Part shown: in pieces, positions 1 through 5,107 of the stretch
Position numbering within the stretch: the first letter of the stretch is position 1
Layout: each line of letters starts with the position of its first letter
From: PVC group bacterium
Lineage (GTDB): Bacteria; GCA-001730085; JADFSZ01
DNA: 5,107 nucleotides
Reading direction: 5' to 3'
Assembly: GCA_022560555.1 (NCBI GenBank)
Contig: JADFSZ010000130.1
Coordinates: 1 to 5,107 of the forward strand
Notes under the pieces: generated by a model
Seen by the model: the letters and a program-made list of their open reading frames with translations, nothing else
Database searches by the model: none
Told to the model about the DNA's origin: nothing
Made by a program: the position numbers and the translations under genes

Positions 1-1920
1 TGGATTGGGCGTTCCGTGGGAGCTGAGATTGAATTTCCCGTAGAAGGGATGGATGAAAAAATTCGTGTGTTTACAACCCGACCCGATACATTGTTTGGTG
101 TAACATTTGTGTCGTTAGCCGCCGAACACCCTTTGGTTGAGCGGCTCGTACGGGCGGATCCGAAGGGATACGACATTGTTCAATTTATTCAGAATATGAA
201 AAAATCCAGACTATCCGAAAAAGACCGGGCTTTGATAGAAAAAGAGGGTGTGTTCTTAAATCACTACGTGACCAATCCCCTCAACGGGGAGCGTGTTCAG
301 ATTTGGGTTGCCAATTACGCTTTGATGGAGTATGGAACAGGAGCTGTGATGGCCGTGCCGGCGCATGACCAACGTGATTTTGAATTTGCCAAAAAATATG
401 ATTTACCGATTAAAGTTGTGATTCAACCCAAAGGGGAAACACTTGATCCGAGCATTATGTCGGAAGCCTATGAATATGATGGCATTCAGGTGAGCTCCGG
501 CCTCTTTGACGGAATGGAGAATCAATGTGCCAAAAAAGCGATCACAGAACATCTCGAAAAAAATGCTTGGGGTTCCGGAAAAATTCAATACCGCTTACGG
601 GACTGGCTTTTGTCCCGTCAAAGGTACTGGGGCGCCGCGATCCCGATTATTTATTGTGAAAAGTGCGGTGAGGTTCCTGTCCCTGAAGAAGATCTTCCTG
701 TCAGACTGCCCGAAAATGTCACGTTTGTCAAAGAAGGCGGAAACCCACTAGCGCGAACGGATGAATTTATCCATGCGAAATGCCCCCGGTGCCATCAAGA
801 TGCCCGAAGAGAAACGGATACTATGGACACCTTTGTGGATTCTAGTTGGTATTTTCTTCGTTTCCTTTCAAATCGGGAAGACAAAAAAGTGTTTGACCAA
901 AAAACGGTTAACGCGTGGCTTCCGATTGACTTATATATCGGAGGTATTGAGCACGCAACGATGCATTTGATATATTTTCGTTTTTTCACGAAAGTTTTAC
1001 ATGATTTAGGATTGATTGGTTTTGATGAGCCGGCGAAGAGGTTGTTTTGTCAGGGGATGGTATGTAAAACGGCGTATTACAGCGAAGAGGATAAATGGCT
1101 GACCCAAGACGAAGTCACAAAAAAAGTCAAGGATGGGAAAACCGTCCTGATTTCGAAAAAAAGCGGTTCATGCGTCTCGTCCGAAATCGCAAAAATGTCT
1201 AAAACCAAACTTAATACGGTCAATCCCGATGAAATATTTGATCGATTCGGAGCCGATACCGTAAGGCTTTATATGTTAAGCGACGCGCCGCCGGATCGTG
1301 ATCAAATCTGGAGCGAAGAAGGTGTGATGGGCGCGCACCGGTTTATTCAAAGGTTTTGGCGCCTCTTCGAGGAACAAGGGGCTCGTTTTCAGAGGGGGGA
1401 GAGTTACGATGGGGATGGATCGGATTTGGATAAATCCAGCCGTCATTTGTGGAGAAAAACGCATGAGACGATCCAAAAATTTACGTCGGATGTTGAAGGT
1501 AATTTTCAATTCAACACGGCGATCAGCAAAGTGATGGAACTGCTAAAGGAATTGCGGAACCATTTAGAGGCCAATGCCGGTGTTGTCCGTGAAACATTTC
1601 AAACGATGATCTTACTTTTGGCGCCAATTATTCCTCATGTATCGGAAGAGCTCTGGCAAAAATTCGGGAATAAAGAATCCGTTTTTAAAGCTCATTGGCC
1701 GGAGGTTCGCGAATGTGCTTTAGAAAAAGATGAAGTTGAAATTGTTTTTCAGATAAATGGTAAATTAAAAAATAAAAAAACTGTCCCTATGGATTTAGAC
1801 GTTAAAGCATTGGAGCAGTTGGTGCTTGGTGATGAGAAAATGAAGAGCGCTTTAGAGGGAAAACAGGTTTTAAAGGTTATTTGCGTGAAAAATAAACTCG
1901 CGAATGTGGTGGCCAAATAG
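1..1920 (+). CDS. leuS: Leucyl-tRNA synthetase (LeuRS), 3' part; 5' end outside window
   Basis: Class I synthetase that charges tRNA-Leu with leucine in the cytoplasm and edits mischarged tRNA. The reading frame is open from the first base and begins WIGRS, the usual entry to the CP1 editing domain, so the GTG at base 16 is internal. By comparison with E. coli LeuRS (860 aa), roughly 220 N-terminal residues, including the HIGH motif, lie upstream. Counting window codons: the editing motif TTRPDT is at 25-30 and HDQRD at 122-126, so editing looks intact. RQRYWG is at 206-211. A zinc-type module has Cys219/Cys222 and Cys261/Cys264. DTMDTFVDSSWYF (273-285) and YIGGIEHATMH (312-322) are LeuRS signatures. 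A leucine-specific insert lies at about 355-396. The signature loop reads KMSKT (398-402) rather than KMSKS. An anticodon-binding helical domain (about 480-570) and a C-terminal tRNA-binding domain (about 580-639) follow. The stop is TAG. Identity is secure. Confidence 0.98.
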   Translation, partial: WIGRSVGAEIEFPVEGMDEKIRVFTTRPDTLFGVTFVSLAAEHPLVERLVRADPKGYDIVQFIQNMKKSRLSEKDRALIEKEGVFLNHYVTNPLNGERVQIWVANYALMEYGTGAVMAVPAHDQRDFEFAKKYDLPIKVVIQPKGETLDPSIMSEAYEYDGIQVSSGLFDGMENQCAKKAITEHLEKNAWGSGKIQYRLRDWLLSRQRYWGAAIPIIYCEKCGEVPVPEEDLPVRLPENVTFVKEGGNPLARTDEFIHAKCPRCHQDARRETDTMDTFVDSSWYFLRFLSNREDKKVFDQKTVNAWLPIDLYIGGIEHATMHLIYFRFFTKVLHDLGLIGFDEPAKRLFCQGMVCKTAYYSEEDKWLTQDEVTKKVKDGKTVLISKKSGSCVSSEIAKMSKTKLNTVNPDEIFDRFGADTVRLYMLSDAPPDRDQIWSEEGVMGAHRFIQRFWRLFEEQGARFQRGESYDGDGSDLDKSSRHLWRKTHETIQKFTSDVEGNFQFNTAISKVMELLKELRNHLEANAGVVRETFQTMILLLAPIIPHVSEELWQKFGNKESVFKAHWPEVRECALEKDEVEIVFQINGKLKNKKTVPMDLDVKALEQLVLGDEKMKSALEGKQVLKVICVKNKLANVVAK

Positions 1921-1947
1921 TTCGGAGTTAAGAGTTCGGAGTTCGCC
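1920..1947 (+). repeat. Heptameric tandem repeat, four units, consensus GTTCGGA
   Basis: Four head-to-tail 7-bp units can be read: GTTCGGA (1920-1926), GTTAAGA (1927-1933), GTTCGGA (1934-1940) and a diverged GTTCGCC (1941-1947). The first base is the G of the leuS TAG stop, so the array begins exactly where coding ends. It runs straight into the hairpin at 1945-1984. Arrays of degenerate heptamers in spacers resemble the short tandemly repeated repetitive (STRR) sequences known from some bacterial genomes. A function cannot be read from the sequence. Confidence 0.75.
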
Positions 1948-1984
1948 AGGCATTCCGTAGCTCTTCGATCTACGAAATCCTGGC
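1945..1984. repeat. Imperfect inverted repeat / hairpin in leuS-tmk spacer
   Basis: The outer arms GCCAGG (1945-1950) and CCTGGC (1979-1984) are perfectly complementary. The inner arms CGTAG (1956-1960) and CTACG (1970-1974) are too, with a 9-nt loop (1961-1969) and a small asymmetric internal loop that allows two further T-A pairs. No U-tract follows, so it does not look like an intrinsic terminator. It could be an RNA processing or stability element between leuS and tmk, or part of a dispersed intergenic repeat that includes the adjoining heptamers. Confidence 0.55.
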
Positions 1985-2014
1985 ACGAGCTTTCAGGGTT
2001 CCAGTCTCGGGATG

Positions 2015-2020
2015 AAGGAG
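2015..2020 (+). promoter_or_regulatory. Ribosome binding site of tmk (AAGGAG)
   Basis: AAGGAG ends 8 nt before the ATG at 2029, which is near-ideal spacing. An in-frame TTG at 2023 lies only 2 nt away, too close to be used. This site decides the start in favour of ATG 2029. Confidence 0.85.
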
Positions 2021-2028
2021 AATTGTGT

Positions 2029-2658
2029 ATGGTAATCAGTCGAGGGAAGTTTATAACGTTTGAAGGATGTGATGGGTGCGGTAAAACCACACAGGCCTCT
2101 ATGCTTGCCGGTCATCTACGGCAATCCGGATATGCGGTTGTCGAAACTCGAGAACCGGGAGGAACCACGGTCGGCGAAAAAATTCGACAGATCCTCTTAG
2201 ATAAAAGCATACCCGATCTTTCACATATGAGTGAACTTTTATTGTTTACGGCGGCTCGTGTGGAGCATGTTCGCACCATCATTAAACCCGCGATCGCCAA
2301 AGGGGAATGGGTGATTTGTGACCGTTTTTTTGACGCGACACTCGCTTATCAGGGATATGGACTTGGGCTTGATAAAAAGATGGTGCAGGATCTTCACAAG
2401 TGTTGTTTAGGCGGCTTTGAACCTGACTTGACGGTATTTTTAGAGCGTGATGTCGTCCAAGGGCTTGAAAACTGCCGTGATCCGGATCGGATAGAAATCC
2501 GGATGGATGATTTTCATAAGAGAGTTTATGAAGGATATCAGGATATATGTCTGAAAAATCCGGATCGAGTTAAGAAAATCCGTGTCAAAGAATCCATTGA
2601 GGATACACAAAAAGCGGTTCGAAATTTGATGGTCGCGAACTTCGGAGCTAAGTTATGA
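2029..2658 (+). CDS. tmk: Thymidylate kinase (dTMP kinase)
   Basis: Phosphorylates dTMP to dTDP with ATP, the last step unique to dTTP synthesis; cytoplasmic. The product is 209 aa, normal for the family. The P-loop GCDGCGKT is at residues 13-20, the dTMP-binding REPGGT at 41-46, and the DRF motif (98-100) is followed by an AYQGYG segment (106-111). The LID region contains CRDPDRIE (149-156). The P-loop carries no arginine, which fits the E. coli-like (type II) class, where LID arginines take over. However, the LID is about three residues shorter than in E. coli Tmk and keeps only Arg150 before the DRIE motif. The strand usually reading LDV is LERD here (138-141). The ATG at 2029 is chosen over the in-frame TTG at 2023 because of its Shine-Dalgarno. 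The TGA stop overlaps the next start as ATGA, implying translational coupling to holB. tmk next to holB is a widespread bacterial arrangement. Confidence 0.96.
   Translation: MVISRGKFITFEGCDGCGKTTQASMLAGHLRQSGYAVVETREPGGTTVGEKIRQILLDKSIPDLSHMSELLLFTAARVEHVRTIIKPAIAKGEWVICDRFFDATLAYQGYGLGLDKKMVQDLHKCCLGGFEPDLTVFLERDVVQGLENCRDPDRIEIRMDDFHKRVYEGYQDICLKNPDRVKKIRVKESIEDTQKAVRNLMVANFGAKL
2644..2647 (+). promoter_or_regulatory. Ribosome binding site of holB (GGAG) inside the tmk 3' end
   Basis: GGAG lies 7 nt before the ATG at 2655, within the last codons of tmk. It supports this start, which forms an ATGA overlap with the tmk stop. Confidence 0.65.
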
Positions 2659-3572
2659 GCACCATAAATCAGGCTCAAATTAATATACCTCACGCGCTAT
2701 TAGAGGCAGCTAAAAACGATAAGCTGAGTCACGCGTATATTTTAAGCGGAAAAGAAACAGGGGAGCTTCTTGATATCGCGAAAGCATTCATAGCTTACCT
2801 CTCTCAGGAAAATGGCATATGTATCACGGACCCGCATCCGGATGTTCATATCATCAAACCGCAGGGATTGGGCGGGCAAATTCGGATTGATCCCCTGTAC
2901 GAGATGCAGGCGCAAATCGCTTTGTCTCCCATGTCAGGTTGGATGCATACGGTGATTATTGAAAGCGCGGACAAAATGAACCGCGATAGTTTTAACACGC
3001 TCTTAAAAGTTTTGGAAGAACCGACAGGCAGGACACTGTTTTTGCTTTTGGTGAAAAATCCTTCTCAGTTGGCACCCACCATACGTTCGCGGTGTCAAAC
3101 GATTCGAATGTCCAAAACGGATCGTTCAGAGAAATGGCGGGAAGATGAACAGTATATCGCTTTAAGAAATTTGCTTCATGAAAGCCTTTTTAAGATTCAT
3201 CAAGATCGTGATATTTGCCTGATATTTGATCTTTCCGAGAAGTTGCACCGGGATATGTCTGCGATCAAAAAGCGCCGGCAAGATGACTCGCATCGAAAAT
3301 ATCTCGAAATGATATTTCAAATTGTCTTGTACTGGTATCGCGATGTGACAGTTTTAAAGATGGGGCCCACTGAAAATATTATCAATAGTGATTCACTCGA
3401 TCGTCTAAATGAATTTATTGCTATGGATCCGGAAGCCGGCGGATTTCTCGTGATCGAGAATATTTACAAAAAAACCCGGTTGATGGATATCAATGTAAAC
3501 ACACGATTACTCATGGACAATTTATTCCTCGATGCCGTAGGAATTCAAAGAATAGGAGAGACTTATGTTTAG
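2655..3572 (+). CDS. holB: DNA polymerase III delta-prime subunit, clamp loader (degenerate P-loop)
   Basis: Delta-prime is the stator-like subunit of the clamp loader that places the beta sliding clamp on primed DNA. The 305-aa product has the family layout: LSHAYILSG (24-32), HPDVHIIKP (61-69), the strand VIIESADKM (100-108) running into LLKVLEEP (116-123), and TIRSRCQTI (142-150). The last holds the SRC motif, whose arginine (Arg146) acts as a finger towards the neighbouring ATPase subunit in characterised clamp loaders. About residues 165-300 are an alpha-helical tail that is poorly conserved, as is usual. Two elements are missing. The position of Walker A reads GKETGELLD instead of a GVGK-type loop, so ATP binding is unlikely. 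The four-cysteine zinc module normally found after the first helix is absent; only Cys56 lies there. E. coli delta-prime also lacks a working P-loop but keeps the zinc site. The gene overlaps tmk by 4 bp and ricT by 8 bp. Identification rests on motifs plus the tmk-holB-ricT order; a gamma/tau subunit is unlikely given the length and lost P-loop. Confidence 0.87.
   Translation: MSTINQAQINIPHALLEAAKNDKLSHAYILSGKETGELLDIAKAFIAYLSQENGICITDPHPDVHIIKPQGLGGQIRIDPLYEMQAQIALSPMSGWMHTVIIESADKMNRDSFNTLLKVLEEPTGRTLFLLLVKNPSQLAPTIRSRCQTIRMSKTDRSEKWREDEQYIALRNLLHESLFKIHQDRDICLIFDLSEKLHRDMSAIKKRRQDDSHRKYLEMIFQIVLYWYRDVTVLKMGPTENIINSDSLDRLNEFIAMDPEAGGFLVIENIYKKTRLMDINVNTRLLMDNLFLDAVGIQRIGETYV
3554..3558 (+). 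promoter_or_regulatory. Ribosome binding site of ricT (AGGAG) inside the holB 3' end
   Basis: AGGAG ends 6 nt before the ATG at 3565. It supports the start that overlaps the holB TAG stop by 8 bp. Confidence 0.85.
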
Positions 3573-4446
3573 AATCGTCAGAGTACGCCGGCGGAAAATG
3601 GGAAAAACATTTCATTATAAATGCGGAGCCCTGAGCCTTGAAAATGGGGACATGGTTATTCTTCAGGTCGACCGGGGCAATGATTACGGAGAAGTTGTTT
3701 CCAATGTGGAGGATATAGATGACAAAAAACAAGATCAGTCCATGAAAGAGATAAAAAGACGGGCCAGCGAAGGCGATCTCAAAATAATCGAGGAGAACGA
3801 AATAAAAGCTGAAGAGTGTAAAAAAGTGTGTTCTAAAAAAATCAAAGAATTTCATTTAGCTATGAAACTTGCTGCCGTTGAATACTCGTTTGACCGGACG
3901 CAAATTGTTGTATATTTTACGGCTGACGGCCGTATTGATTTTAGAGCGCTCGTTAAAGATCTCGCGAATATTTTTCGTGTCCGGATCGAGTTAAGACAAA
4001 TTGGTGTGAGAGATGAGGCCAAGATGCTTGGGGGGTACGGCATCTGCGGCCGGACCTTATGCTGTTCGTCTTTTTTAAAGGATTTTACTCCTGTGACGGT
4101 TCGGATGGCAAAAGATCAGCGACTCCCTTTAAATCCAAGTAAAATATCCGGTGTGTGCGGTCGATTGATGTGTTGCCTAATCTATGAACATGATTCGTAT
4201 AAGGAGCTGATGAAGGCGATGCCGAGAGAAGGGACTGTTCTGAATCTGCCGGAAGGGAAATGCCGTGTTATGGACATTAATATCCTACAACAAAGCATAC
4301 ATGTCCAATTTGAAGACGGACGAAGAGTTCAAATGGAAGTTTCAAACATCCCCGGGCATAGTTCGATTAAAAGCAAATGGGCGGATTTTAAGGATGTGAT
4401 CCAAAGAGATGACATGGAGCTGAAAAAGCTTGAAGGAACAATGTAA
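3565..4446 (+). CDS. ricT: PSP1-domain protein, RicT/YaaT family
   Basis: The 293-aa product matches the RicT (YaaT) family; the B. subtilis protein is about 275 aa. In B. subtilis RicT joins RicA (YmcA) and RicF (YlbF) in an Fe-S-containing cytoplasmic complex needed for RNase Y-dependent mRNA maturation and for development. Visible here are a basic N-terminus (RVRRRKMGK, 6-14), a beta-rich PSP1 region, a charged Lys/Glu-rich helical stretch (about 54-100), and the family signature. The signature runs LGGYGICGRTLCC (155-167), FTPVTVRMAKDQ (174-185), LPLNPSKISG (187-196) and VCGRLMCC (197-204). Both cysteine clusters are complete (161, 166, 167 and 198, 203, 204), so cluster ligation is plausible. 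Cys85/Cys89 and Cys233 are extra. A small beta segment and a charged tail follow. Translation is coupled to holB. Immediate holB-ricT linkage is the same as in B. subtilis. No ricA or ricF homologue lies in this window, so the RNA-processing role is inferred from the family alone. Confidence 0.93.
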   Translation: MFRIVRVRRRKMGKTFHYKCGALSLENGDMVILQVDRGNDYGEVVSNVEDIDDKKQDQSMKEIKRRASEGDLKIIEENEIKAEECKKVCSKKIKEFHLAMKLAAVEYSFDRTQIVVYFTADGRIDFRALVKDLANIFRVRIELRQIGVRDEAKMLGGYGICGRTLCCSSFLKDFTPVTVRMAKDQRLPLNPSKISGVCGRLMCCLIYEHDSYKELMKAMPREGTVLNLPEGKCRVMDINILQQSIHVQFEDGRRVQMEVSNIPGHSSIKSKWADFKDVIQRDDMELKKLEGTM

Positions 4447-4450
4447 GAAC

Positions 4451-4485
4451 CGTAAATGGTAAATCGTAAACGGTAAATGGTAAAA
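4451..4485 (+). repeat. Heptameric tandem repeat, five units, consensus SGTAAAT
   Basis: Five contiguous 7-bp units can be read: CGTAAAT (4451-4457), GGTAAAT (4458-4464), CGTAAAC (4465-4471), GGTAAAT (4472-4478) and GGTAAAA (4479-4485). The array starts 4 nt after the ricT stop codon. Its unit differs from the array after leuS, but the 7-bp period and placement right after a stop codon are shared, suggesting STRR-like repeats. On the minus strand it reads as a low-complexity peptide pattern (FYHLPFTIYHLRF), which should not be taken for a gene. Confidence 0.8.
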
Positions 4486-4491
4486 AGGAAA

Positions 4492-4521
4492 TTGAAAAAA
4501 CGCGGGACAAAAACCTATAGA
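4492..4521 (+). promoter_or_regulatory. Candidate sigma70-type promoter upstream of argS
   Basis: TTGAAA (4492-4497) is separated by 18 bp from TATAGA (4516-4521) in the AT-rich ricT-argS spacer. This gives a 5/6 match at -35 and 4/6 at -10. It would give argS a leader of about 80 nt. In such AT-rich DNA, matches of this quality occur by chance, so this is tentative. Confidence 0.3.
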
Positions 4522-4579
4522 ATAAAAATCAATAAATTCATTTATGGATTCTTGACAAATAAAAAACCTTATTTCCCCC

Positions 4580-4589
4580 ATTCGCGAAT
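4580..4589. promoter_or_regulatory. Perfect 10-bp palindrome ATTCGCGAAT before argS
   Basis: ATTCGCGAAT is its own reverse complement and sits 20 bp upstream of the argS start, a plausible operator position. It is short and single-copy in this window, so function is unproven; it stands out because the surrounding spacer is strongly AT-rich. Confidence 0.25.
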
Positions 4590-4609
4590 CACAAATACCC
4601 ATTAATTGA

Positions 4610-5107
4610 ATGAGCATACAAATTATAAATGAAATAAAAGAAGTTATCTATGACGCGCTTTCCCGTATAGGGAAAGAGTATGAAATTGACGATCATCAAA
4701 TTTCTTTAGATTGGATTCAGCTTGAGAAGCCCAAAAATGCCTCGCATGGGGATTTTTCCTGCAATATTGCCATGCAGCTTGCCAAAAACCGCATTCTGAA
4801 AAACGTCTCTCCCGGAAAAGTGGCTCAAGCCATCAGTGAGTCTGCTGTTCTCAAAGACTCAGGCTTGTTTGAAGATGTGAAGACCGCGGGCCCCGGGTTT
4901 ATTAATTTTTATCTCGATAAAAAAATATGGCAAAAAGAACTTGAGAGGATCCTGCGTGACAAGAAAAATGTCGGAAGATCCCTGCTGGGCAAAAATAAAA
5001 AAATTCATATGGAGTTTATCAGCGCAAAACCCACAGGACCGCTTCACGTCGGGCATGGAAGAGGGGCTGTTTTAGGCGATGTGTTAGCGAATTTATATGA
5101 AAAATTA
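4610..5107 (+). CDS. argS: Arginyl-tRNA synthetase (ArgRS), 5' part; runs off window
   Basis: Charges tRNA-Arg with arginine; ArgRS is a class I enzyme that typically needs tRNA bound for activation. The first 166 codons are present and the frame is open at the right edge. The N-terminal tRNA-recognition domain shows HGDFSCNIAMQLAK (46-59) and AGPGFINFYL (93-102). The catalytic fold then starts with EFISAKPTGPLHVGHGRG (135-152), whose HVGH (146-149) is the HIGH motif. The common form of this signature is SANPTGP; here the asparagine is a lysine (Lys140). The start is firm: an in-frame TGA lies directly upstream (4607-4609) and the next methionine is residue 55, too late for a complete N-terminal domain. 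No Shine-Dalgarno is visible before the ATG, unlike the three genes upstream. The 163-bp spacer suggests a separate transcript from the tmk-holB-ricT unit. The KMSKS loop and anticodon domain lie beyond the window. Confidence 0.97.
   Translation, partial: MSIQIINEIKEVIYDALSRIGKEYEIDDHQISLDWIQLEKPKNASHGDFSCNIAMQLAKNRILKNVSPGKVAQAISESAVLKDSGLFEDVKTAGPGFINFYLDKKIWQKELERILRDKKNVGRSLLGKNKKIHMEFISAKPTGPLHVGHGRGAVLGDVLANLYEKL

Noticed and set aside
16-18. GTG as the start of leuS
   Set aside because: The frame is open upstream to base 1 and encodes the conserved WIGRS motif, so this GTG is an internal valine codon.
506-751. Plus-strand 81-codon open frame inside leuS
   Set aside because: It lies wholly within the strongly conserved LeuRS reading frame and has no recognisable motif.
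1749-2090. Minus-strand open frame of 113 codons
   Set aside because: It covers the leuS 3' end, the heptamer array and the hairpin. Its peptide contains the NSELLTPN pattern produced by the repeats, and it shows no domain.
3511-3855. Minus-strand open frame of 114 codons with hydrophobic, Phe-rich composition, resembling a membrane protein
   Set aside because: It is antisense to ricT, and Phe/Leu richness is expected from the complement of Lys/Glu-rich coding sequence. No independent support.
4552-4557. Perfect TTGACA -35-like hexamer before argS
   Set aside because: At 16-18 bp downstream the sequence is a C-run (bases 4575-4579), with nothing like a -10 box.
4557-4574. AAATAA/TTATTT inverted repeat as a terminator of ricT
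   Set aside because: The stem is 6 bp of A-T pairs only and is followed by a C-run rather than a T-tract, so it would be too weak to act as an intrinsic terminator.
4342-4617. Minus-strand open frame of 91 codons across the ricT-argS spacer
   Set aside because: The FYHLPFTIYHLRF stretch is a read-out of the SGTAAAT heptamers on the opposite strand; the rest is the shadow of ricT and AT-rich spacer.

Overview
This window is a compact bacterial housekeeping locus with all genes on the + strand: leuS (3' part) - tmk - holB - ricT - argS (5' part). GC content looks moderate and the genes are tightly packed. The protein motifs are plainly bacterial. The tmk-holB-ricT core is the order known from Bacillus subtilis (tmk ... 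holB-yaaT), here without the small genes that lie between tmk and holB there. RicT-type PSP1 proteins occur in Firmicutes and several other phyla but not in enteric bacteria. Together with the heptameric short tandem repeats in both spacers, this makes me suspect an uncultivated candidate-phylum bacterium of the Omnitrophota/PVC sort. That is an impression, not something the sequence proves.

Layout: 1-1920 is leuS, entering from the left edge at the start of the editing domain. 1921-2028 is a 108-bp spacer holding four tandem heptamers and an imperfect 40-nt hairpin. 2029-2658 is tmk, which overlaps holB (2655-3572) by ATGA; holB overlaps ricT (3565-4446) by 8 bp. Each of these three starts has a Shine-Dalgarno sequence, so they are probably one translationally coupled unit, and no clear promoter was seen between leuS and tmk. 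4447-4609 is a 163-bp AT-rich spacer with a second, different heptamer array, a weak sigma70-like promoter candidate and a 10-bp palindrome. 4610-5107 is the first 166 codons of argS, with no visible Shine-Dalgarno. No stretch longer than 300 bp lacks a gene.

How the genes relate: LeuRS and ArgRS charge tRNAs, Tmk makes dTDP for dTTP, delta-prime (HolB) is a clamp-loader subunit of the replicative polymerase, and RicT is an Fe-S-associated protein that in B. subtilis acts with RicA and RicF on RNA processing by RNase Y. I found no mobile element, CRISPR array, RNA gene or clear novel system. The points most worth a second look are the two unrelated heptamer arrays, each starting at or just after a stop codon, the stripped-down delta-prime and the short LID of the thymidylate kinase.
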